From a virus: a stretch of DNA of 22,293 bases. Below are positions 17,184 through 22,293 of this stretch, in pieces (the first letter of the stretch is position 1; each line of letters begins with the position of its first letter). Made by a program: the position numbers and the translations under genes. The stretch lies in the IMG/VR virus record IMGVR_UViG_3300017786_000166, positions 1-22,293 of that record. The stretch is one strand, 5' to 3'. Under the pieces are notes generated by a model. That model saw only the letters and a list, made by a program, of their open reading frames with translations, was not told the origin of the DNA and ran no database searches.

Positions 17184-18191
17184 ATGTTTGAGCATTTTTA
17201 CAATGAGATCTTTAGATCTGTAATCATAGCATTTGGTTCTCTCTTTAATGGAATTGAGATTCATAAAAAAGATGCCAATGATGATACTTTTAGTATTATT
17301 AAAGTTCCACTTGCATATGGACCTACTCAAAAGTTTTTAGCAAGACTTGAGCAGCAGGCAGATTTAAATAAACCAGTTCAAATGACTCTTCCAAGAATGT
17401 CATTTGAATTTACTGATCTTCAATACGATCCTGTTAGAAAAGCAACTCAAACACAAGCATTTCATCCTGTAACTGATTCAGGAACAAAGACAAAAAAAGT
17501 CTTTATGCCTGTACCATATAATATGGGTTTTGAACTTTCAATAATGACAAAGTTGAATGATGATGCTTTGCAGATCATAGAGCAAATATTACCTTATTTC
17601 CAACCATCTTACACACTTCCAATTAAACTTCTTGGTGATCTTAGAGAAGTTGTAAATGTTCCAGTTCAACTTGAAAATGTAACAATGGAGGATGATTATG
17701 AAGGTAATTTTGACACTAGAAGAGCACTTGTTTACACTCTGAGATTTTCTGCAAAGACAAATCTATATGGACCAATTAGTGATGTTTCAAGTGATGTAAT
17801 CAAAAAAGTACAAGTTGGATATGTATCTGGTCAAAGAACTTCTTCTGGTCAAGCATATACTAGAGATGTTTCATATAGTGTTGTACCAAGAGCAACCAAG
17901 AATTATACTGGAAATGTAGTCACAGAACTTGCTGAAGATGTTGATACTACTGAGACAGTAATAAGTGTTGGTGATGGTTCAAAGGTCACTGTCAAGCAAT
18001 ACATCACACTTGGTGATGAGGAACTGTTTGTTGAATCTATTGATGGCAATAAACTGACTGTGAAGAGAGGACAAGATAAAACAACTCCAAGTAACCATGT
18101 ATTAGGAGCAGATGTCTCTCAAATTGTAGCAGCAGATTCTGGTTTCATTGATATTGGTGATAACTTTGGTTTTGATGGTGGAATGTTATGA
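17184..18191 (+). CDS. 15: Tail sheath stabiliser / tail terminator gp15
   Basis: This is the T4 gp15 homologue. In T4, gp15 forms a hexamer on the end of the tail tube and sheath and makes the joint to the neck. The N-terminus 'MFEHFYNEIFRSVIIAFGSL' matches the T4 start (MFGYFYNSSFRR). The strongest block is 'QIIEQILPYFQPSY' (T4 QIVEQILPYFQPHF), preceded by 'YELSI'-like 'FELSIMTKLNDDALQ'. 'RRALVYTLRFSAKTNLYGP' matches the T4 strand RRRIEWSLTFEVNGWMYPP. T4 gp15 has 272 residues and this has 335. The extra C-terminal part contains a DEELFVES...VKRG...NH..GADV module (18003-18125) also found in two other proteins here. It has its own late promoter, and its stop overlaps the start of gp16. Confidence 0.92.
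   Translation: MFEHFYNEIFRSVIIAFGSLFNGIEIHKKDANDDTFSIIKVPLAYGPTQKFLARLEQQADLNKPVQMTLPRMSFEFTDLQYDPVRKATQTQAFHPVTDSGTKTKKVFMPVPYNMGFELSIMTKLNDDALQIIEQILPYFQPSYTLPIKLLGDLREVVNVPVQLENVTMEDDYEGNFDTRRALVYTLRFSAKTNLYGPISDVSSDVIKKVQVGYVSGQRTSSGQAYTRDVSYSVVPRATKNYTGNVVTELAEDVDTTETVISVGDGSKVTVKQYITLGDEELFVESIDGNKLTVKRGQDKTTPSNHVLGADVSQIVAADSGFIDIGDNFGFDGGML
18003..18125 (+). other. Added C-terminal module of gp15
   Basis: The segment reads ITLGDEELFVESIDGNKLTV and continues KRGQDKTTPSNHVLGADV. Its pattern (Glu-rich turn, two strands, RG, then H-x-x-GA-x-V) recurs in the protein ending at 3989 (1302-1421) and in the giant protein (11991-12140). It lies beyond the part of gp15 that aligns with T4. Confidence 0.6.
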
Positions 18192-18559
18192 CAGATGATA
18201 GTATCATAGACATTACACCAGGTAAGGAAAAACCTGCTCATCTTACCAAGAATGATGTAGAAAAGGATTATGAATATACAAGGGGTAATCTATACTCTAT
18301 TATTGAAAAGGGTCAAGAAGCAATTAATGGTATTCTAGAACTTGCCCAAGAAAGTGAGATGCCAAGAGCATATGAAGTCGCTGGTCAGTTGATTAAGAAT
18401 GTTGCTGATGCTACTGATAAACTAATGACCCTTCAACAGAAGTTAAAGGATGTAGAAGAAGAAAAAGTTAGTAAAGGTCCAACCACAGTTAATAATGCTT
18501 TATTTGTTGGTTCAACTGCAGAACTACAAAAATTATTGAAGAATAATACTGATAAATAA
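18188..18559 (+). CDS. 16: Small terminase subunit gp16
   Basis: This is the T4 gp16 homologue. The small subunit forms rings that recognise phage DNA and stimulate the large terminase gp17 during packaging. The central block 'NLYSIIEKGQEAINGILELA' followed by 'PRAYEVAGQLIKNVADATDK' is the family signature; T4 has the same PRAYEVAG pattern. It is followed by a coiled-coil stretch, 'LMTLQQKLKDVEEEK'. Length is 123 residues against 164 in T4, as usual for marine T4-like phages, with shorter ends. The ATG overlaps the gp15 stop (ATGA), so it is probably translated by coupling. In T4, gp17 follows directly. Here two other virion-type genes follow instead. Confidence 0.9.
   Translation: MTDDSIIDITPGKEKPAHLTKNDVEKDYEYTRGNLYSIIEKGQEAINGILELAQESEMPRAYEVAGQLIKNVADATDKLMTLQQKLKDVEEEKVSKGPTTVNNALFVGSTAELQKLLKNNTDK
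18551..18558 (+). promoter_or_regulatory. T4-type late promoter (GATAAATA) before the 906-residue gene
   Basis: GATAAATA overlaps the gp16 stop codon (18557-18559), as the copy at 17157 overlaps the gp14 stop. It is followed by a 40-base leader to the ATG at 18599, longer than the other leaders. The leader carries GGGA (18567) and TCCC (18577), which could pair around a six-base loop. Confidence 0.75.
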
Positions 18560-18598
18560 TACATCAGGGAGAGAAATCCCAAAGTTTATACTAATAGA

Positions 18599-21319
18599 AT
18601 GTCTAAAAAAGAGGATTTGCCGTCAATAAATGATTATCTAGAGGATAATGAACTGCCCTCTTACAAGAATTTTATTGAAGAAGGGAAAGAATTACCATCA
18701 GTAGAAGAATATAAGACTTATCCTCTAGAAGAGGACCAAACAATTGAAGATGCAAATGGAAACACATTTGCAGAGGTTATTGACGTTGTTAAAGCACCAG
18801 AATGGCAGGAACTGGTTAAATTAGTCAATGATGTAAGAAAAGATATACCTGAATTACCTGAAATTAAGTCATATGATGATGAAATTGGTCAGATAAGTGA
18901 AAAAATTGCAGAAATTCAAGAAAATTTCTCTCAGTATGACCTAAAAAGTGATAAAATTTATGATCTAAGGGCAAAAAATGAAGAATTTGAGGTAAAATTA
19001 ACTGAAATTGAACAAAAAATACCTGAAGTGCCAGAGGTTAGGTACTATGAAGGTGATATTGAGTTAATTTATGGTAAAATATCAAGAATTAAGGAAGAAA
19101 TTGAGTCTCTTCCTGAGGTAAAATACTACGAAAATGATCTTGATGTCTTAAAATCAAGAATTGAAGAGGTCAACAACAATATTCCTACATTTCCCAAGTG
19201 GGTTAATGAGGTAAATGAAGTACCTGACTTCTCTTGGATTGGTAAAACCTTTGGTGTTATTGATGATGACTTTAAAAATGTAGAAACTCACTTTGATTTA
19301 ATAAAAGATACTATTAACTCAAGAGTTTCTGAATTAATTGAAACAATTGAAGTCAAGGATTTTGAGCAAAAAGTTGATTTTAAAGATTTTAAGAATGTAT
19401 ATTCAGAATCTAAGGACAAAATTTATAAAGAACTTAAAGAAATCACTCTTAGAGTTTATGACCATAAGCATGAATTCAAGGATGATGATAGAAAATTAAA
19501 GAAAGCACTTTTAGGTGAGCAAAATAAATTAAAACAAACTCTTGAAACAGAAATTAAGAGGATTAATAAGGAGAGTGTAAATACAGATGAGACAATTCTG
19601 TCATATTTTACTAATTTAAAAGAAGAGGTAAGTAAAAAGTTTGATTCTCTTCCAGAGATTAAAGATTATGACAATGAAATTGACTCACTTAGGCAAGATG
19701 TAAAATTTGTCAAAGTTAGTGTTAAAAGTTGTCTTGAAGATATTAAAAAAATATCTGCAGATATAAAAAAAGCACAAGTTGACCTTGCTGAGGGTCTGCT
19801 CAATGAACCACCTAGTGAAAAAGAGACTGCTGGAGGACAAACTGATCCATTAACACCAATGGATCAAAAGTTTGCAACCCTTGATGATCTGTCAAAACAC
19901 TACAGGTTGTTTATAAACAGGGTGCAAACTCAACTTTCCACTATGGGTGGTGGTGGAGCAGGATTCATCAAAGACCTTGATGATGTTACTTTTGATCAGA
20001 CCACAGGAACAAATAAATTATTAATTTATGATGGTGCTAAGTGGGTTGGTATTGCTAGCACAGCAATTCAAGGTTCTGTAGGTGCTGCTGGAACTTGGGC
20101 AGTAACCTCTGTTGGTATTCACACCACTAAAAATGTTGGTATTGCTACTACAGCAAGAAGTAATTTTGCTTTATATGTAGAAGGAAATACATTTATTGAT
20201 GGAAATATCAGTGTTGGTGGGACAATCACCTATGAAGATGTAAAAAATGTTGACTCTCTTGGAATTGTTACAGCAAGGTCTGGTATTAGGATTGGAACTG
20301 GAGGAACAGTAGGTCCTGTAGGGTCTGGTATTGTCACATATTTTGGTGATGGTTCACAACTGACAGGCATTATTGCTGGTGTTGGAATTCAATCTGGTTC
20401 TACTCGTATTGGTACTGGATTCACTGATTTTAAATTTACTGGTGCTGGAGTTTCTAGTATTGTTGGTTCAGGAGCCACAGTCACTATTGATATTCCTGCC
20501 ACTACAATTAAGAGACAGGTTGCCACAGCATCAGGAATTACAACAAACTTCACTGTCACTGGTGGATATACTGCTGGGTTCATTGATGTATTTTTAAATG
20601 GTGTGAAGCAGAGAAGTGGAACTGACTTTACTGCAACAAATGGAACCACAGTAACCATGGTTCCTGCTATCAATGATGGTGATGTTCTTGAATTGCAAAT
20701 ATATGAAAATTTAACTGTTGCAGCACAAGAAAGTGGTATTACAACTGCTTCAGTTCGTGATGCCATTCAAGGTTATTATGGATATACCACTGACTATTAT
20801 ACAGTTGGTGTAGCAAATACCACTCAAGAGATTGGTGCTGGAACAACCACAATGATTATGCCTAAGGTAGCATCTGATGGAATATATCAATATTTGCCTA
20901 CTATTATGACTGGTGTTGGCACTAATCCATATGTTGGAACTGGCGCAACTGTAGGTACAGGACAGACTGAGTTTTCACTTGCAGGACTGTCTTCAGGTTC
21001 TTCCTGCATTGTAAGAACTGCACTTGCATACAACCCTGATGATGATAACTCAAACCTTGATGTTCAGTTAAAGTTTACAACTAATACTGCCACTCAAGGA
21101 ACTGGATTGACTAACTTTACAATTAAAAAAGAACAGGCAATCATTATGAATGAGGGTGCAGACCAACAATATATAAGTGAGAATCTATTTTCTTTCTTTG
21201 TTGGAACAACATTGGAGGGAACCTCATATGCAAATGCAGGAAGTTTCAATATTGAAGTTATTCCTACATCTGAGGGAGAACTTGAAGTCCTAGCAGTAAC
21301 TGTCAACGTAGTAGCATAA
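18599..21319 (+). CDS. Coiled-coil and tail-fibre-like virion protein (between gp16 and the next structural gene)
   Basis: At 906 residues, this has two unlike halves. The N-terminal 400 or so residues are charged and helical. They hold three short tandem units starting LPS (18617-18724), then four LPE[IV]-x-x-Y units at about residues 86, 144, 171 and 351, between long coiled-coil stretches. The C-terminal half is Gly/Thr-rich beta structure. It contains 'LDDVTFDQTTGTNKLLIYDG', an 'ALYVEGNTFIDGNISVGGTI' segment, 'YEDVKNVDSLGIVTARSGI' (20231-20371) and a 'GYTAGFIDVFLNGV...TDFTATNGTTV' domain (20528-20707). I know the last two as recurring modules of marine phage tail and fibre proteins. A structural role is likely; a rod with distal beta domains is inference. 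No chaperone or peptidase motif is seen. It has its own late promoter. No in-frame start exists between the gp16 stop and 18599, so the start is firm. Confidence 0.75.
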   Translation: MSKKEDLPSINDYLEDNELPSYKNFIEEGKELPSVEEYKTYPLEEDQTIEDANGNTFAEVIDVVKAPEWQELVKLVNDVRKDIPELPEIKSYDDEIGQISEKIAEIQENFSQYDLKSDKIYDLRAKNEEFEVKLTEIEQKIPEVPEVRYYEGDIELIYGKISRIKEEIESLPEVKYYENDLDVLKSRIEEVNNNIPTFPKWVNEVNEVPDFSWIGKTFGVIDDDFKNVETHFDLIKDTINSRVSELIETIEVKDFEQKVDFKDFKNVYSESKDKIYKELKEITLRVYDHKHEFKDDDRKLKKALLGEQNKLKQTLETEIKRINKESVNTDETILSYFTNLKEEVSKKFDSLPEIKDYDNEIDSLRQDVKFVKVSVKSCLEDIKKISADIKKAQVDLAEGLLNEPPSEKETAGGQTDPLTPMDQKFATLDDLSKHYRLFINRVQTQLSTMGGGGAGFIKDLDDVTFDQTTGTNKLLIYDGAKWVGIASTAIQGSVGAAGTWAVTSVGIHTTKNVGIATTARSNFALYVEGNTFIDGNISVGGTITYEDVKNVDSLGIVTARSGIRIGTGGTVGPVGSGIVTYFGDGSQLTGIIAGVGIQSGSTRIGTGFTDFKFTGAGVSSIVGSGATVTIDIPATTIKRQVATASGITTNFTVTGGYTAGFIDVFLNGVKQRSGTDFTATNGTTVTMVPAINDGDVLELQIYENLTVAAQESGITTASVRDAIQGYYGYTTDYYTVGVANTTQEIGAGTTTMIMPKVASDGIYQYLPTIMTGVGTNPYVGTGATVGTGQTEFSLAGLSSGSSCIVRTALAYNPDDDNSNLDVQLKFTTNTATQGTGLTNFTIKKEQAIIMNEGADQQYISENLFSFFVGTTLEGTSYANAGSFNIEVIPTSEGELEVLAVTVNVVA
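18617..18724 (+). repeat. Three short tandem LPS-x-x-x-Y/F units at the N-terminus of the 906-residue protein
   Basis: The units are LPSINDYLEDNE, LPSYKNFIEEGKE and LPSVEEYKTY. Each is 10-13 residues with an acidic tail. They match in form the later LPEIKSYDDE, VPEVRYYEGD, LPEVKYYEND and LPEIKDYDNE units of the same protein. Confidence 0.7.
20231..20371 (+). other. NVDSxGIVTARSG / GDGSQLTGI tail-fibre module
   Basis: The segment runs from YEDVKNVDSLGIVTARSGI to YFGDGSQLTGI. In marine phages this kind of unit often repeats in tandem in fibre proteins; here one clear copy is seen. Confidence 0.6.
20528..20707 (+). other. VFLNGVxxxxGTDFTATNGTTV phage tail domain
   Basis: The segment holds GYTAGFIDVFLNGVKQRSG, TDFTATNGTTVTM and then GDVLELQIYE. 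This order (YxxGxxxVFLNG, DFTATNGT, GD-x-[VL]-E[VL]) is a widespread beta domain of marine phage tail proteins. A more distant relative may be 'LFVFINDILQIPG...ITFNEAP' near 2600 in the first gene. Confidence 0.65.
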
Positions 21320-21320
21320 A

Positions 21321-22293
21321 ATGTCAAAACCAGTAAAAATCTTTGGAGACGCAGCACTAGGTTCTCTTTTCTTTGAAGGGGTAACAATTCCTCCTGCACC
21401 TTTAGGTGGTATTGTTGTAGCAGTTGAAAATCCTAATCGTCCAGGAAAGATTAGAATTACTAGATCAGACCTGCTGCAGAAAGATGGTGTTTCTCCAAGA
21501 GTTCTTTTCAAAAGAATGCGTCCTACTAGAGTTAGGAATAAACAGAACCAACAACTTATTGGAGATCTTGGGTTTAGTCTGGCGCAGGTAATAAGTTATA
21601 TCAATGATGAGGCAAATAGAAAAGCAAATGAAATTGACTTCCAAAAAAATGGTTCTTCAGTTGGTAGTGGTAACACAGTAAACTTTACTGGTGGTATTGA
21701 AGATGTTACAGTTTCTAATGATGTTGCGACAATCGCTATTAATCAGGTTGGTATTACAACCAGTGGTGGTTATGTTGGCACAGGTATTACATTATTTGAT
21801 TTTAGAGGTAGTGGTGTATCTACTGTTACTTCAATCGTTGGTGGCGCAACAACAATATTCTTTGAGGGAGGTAGTGCTGGCAACCCTGTAACTAGTGGCA
21901 TAGTAACTGGAGCAGGGTCTACAACACTTAGACTTACCTTACAGGATTCAACAAATGTTAATATTGATGTAACCAATCTGAGAACCACAACAGCAATTGG
22001 TTCATCCACAAACTACTTCTTCCTCAATAATGGAGCACAACTTTCTAGTAATGACCATGACATTGATGGTGGTGTTACATTCTATAATCAAAAGTTGAGG
22101 AGAGGAGAAGAAATCGTATTCTCAACTCCTGGTAATGCTGCTCACATTGGTATCTGGAATGGTGGTAATGGTATAACTGGATCTGCCAATGTTCGTAACA
22201 AATCCAACTGGCAGGTCAAGTGGCAGTACAATCATTCTGCTCTTGTTTGGGAAGCAGGTAACCAAAATGTCAATTCTACTGGTGTAGAATTGA
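21321..22293 (+). CDS. Virion-type protein, 3' end outside window
   Basis: An open frame starts at ATG 21321, one base after the previous stop, and stays open for 324 codons to the window edge. The N-terminus (MSKPVKIFGDAALGSLFFEG) leads into 'NPNRPGKIRITRSDLLQKDG' and a basic stretch, 'KRMRPTRVRNKQNQQLIGDL', around residues 70-90. The rest is Gly/Thr/Ser/Val-rich like the other structural genes, with 'GITLFDFRGSGVSTVTSIVG'. It then has a Trp-rich part near the edge ('HIGIWNGGNG', 'NWQVKWQYNHSALVWEAGN') that looks like a compact beta domain. I do not recognise the family with certainty. The one-base gap suggests cotranscription with the preceding fibre-like gene. A fibre or decoration role is inference. 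Confidence 0.7.
   Translation, partial: MSKPVKIFGDAALGSLFFEGVTIPPAPLGGIVVAVENPNRPGKIRITRSDLLQKDGVSPRVLFKRMRPTRVRNKQNQQLIGDLGFSLAQVISYINDEANRKANEIDFQKNGSSVGSGNTVNFTGGIEDVTVSNDVATIAINQVGITTSGGYVGTGITLFDFRGSGVSTVTSIVGGATTIFFEGGSAGNPVTSGIVTGAGSTTLRLTLQDSTNVNIDVTNLRTTTAIGSSTNYFFLNNGAQLSSNDHDIDGGVTFYNQKLRRGEEIVFSTPGNAAHIGIWNGGNGITGSANVRNKSNWQVKWQYNHSALVWEAGNQNVNSTGVEL

Noticed and set aside
18567-18580. GGGA/TCCC hairpin after gp16 as a terminator
   Set aside because: A four-pair stem with no T tract following is too weak, and it lies between a late promoter and its gene, so termination here would make no sense.
20389-20766. Minus-strand open frame of 125 codons opposite the fibre-like gene
   Set aside because: It lies fully inside a well-supported + gene, has no promoter or family pattern, and its Val/Pro/Thr-rich product mirrors the Gly/Thr repeats opposite. 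The other minus-strand frames fail for the same reasons.

Overview
The window is a piece of the late structural module of a large, AT-rich, T4-like contractile-tailed phage (myovirus) of the marine type. The closest style of genome is the cyanophages and pelagiphages with T4-like cores. The evidence is direct. Five consecutive or near-consecutive genes can be matched to the T4 core by conserved motifs and by T4 order: gp8 (baseplate wedge), gp13 and gp14 (neck), gp15 (tail sheath terminator/stabiliser) and gp16 (small terminase). These are interspersed with very large Gly/Thr/Ser/Val/Ile-rich virion proteins of the kind seen in marine T4-like phages. No host gene, photosynthesis gene, tRNA, integrase, IS or CRISPR is present, so the host cannot be read from this window.

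Layout, all on the + strand and almost without gaps. At 1-3989 is the 3' part of a very large baseplate/tail virion protein; its start lies outside the window. At 4023-5579 is gp8. At 5586-13157 is a giant 2523-residue virion protein with a DUF4815-like N-terminus and a proline-rich hinge. At 13154-13375 is a small coiled-coil protein, and at 13368-13751 a small beta-rich protein. At 13780-14643 is gp13. At 14648-17158 is gp14, enlarged more than three-fold by a repeat array. At 17184-18191 is gp15 with an added C-terminal module, and at 18188-18559 gp16. At 18599-21319 is a coiled-coil/tail-fibre-like virion protein. At 21321 another virion-like gene begins and runs off the window end. Compared with T4, no recognisable gp9, gp10, gp11, gp12 or wac lies between gp8 and gp13; the giant gene and two small genes sit there instead.

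Regulation. T4-type late promoter octamers (NATAAATA) lie in the gene junctions before gp8, gp15 and the 906-residue protein, with a weaker variant before gp13. In two cases (gp15 and the 906-residue gene) the octamer overlaps the upstream stop codon. The gp8 and gp15 leaders are nearly the same sequence and lack a clear Shine-Dalgarno. Other junctions are short gaps or overlaps (ATGA), suggesting translational coupling.

The most notable feature is modularity. At least three short beta-type modules recur in proteins that are otherwise unrelated: a 'GGxGY...PxVxI' repeat, an 'E-E/F...RG...H..GA.V' module, and a 'TSGATA-type V.SYD' module. They are found in the large upstream protein, gp8, the giant protein, gp14 and gp15. 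This looks like shared decoration domains spread over the baseplate and neck of one virion. No wholly new enzymatic or defence system is seen.
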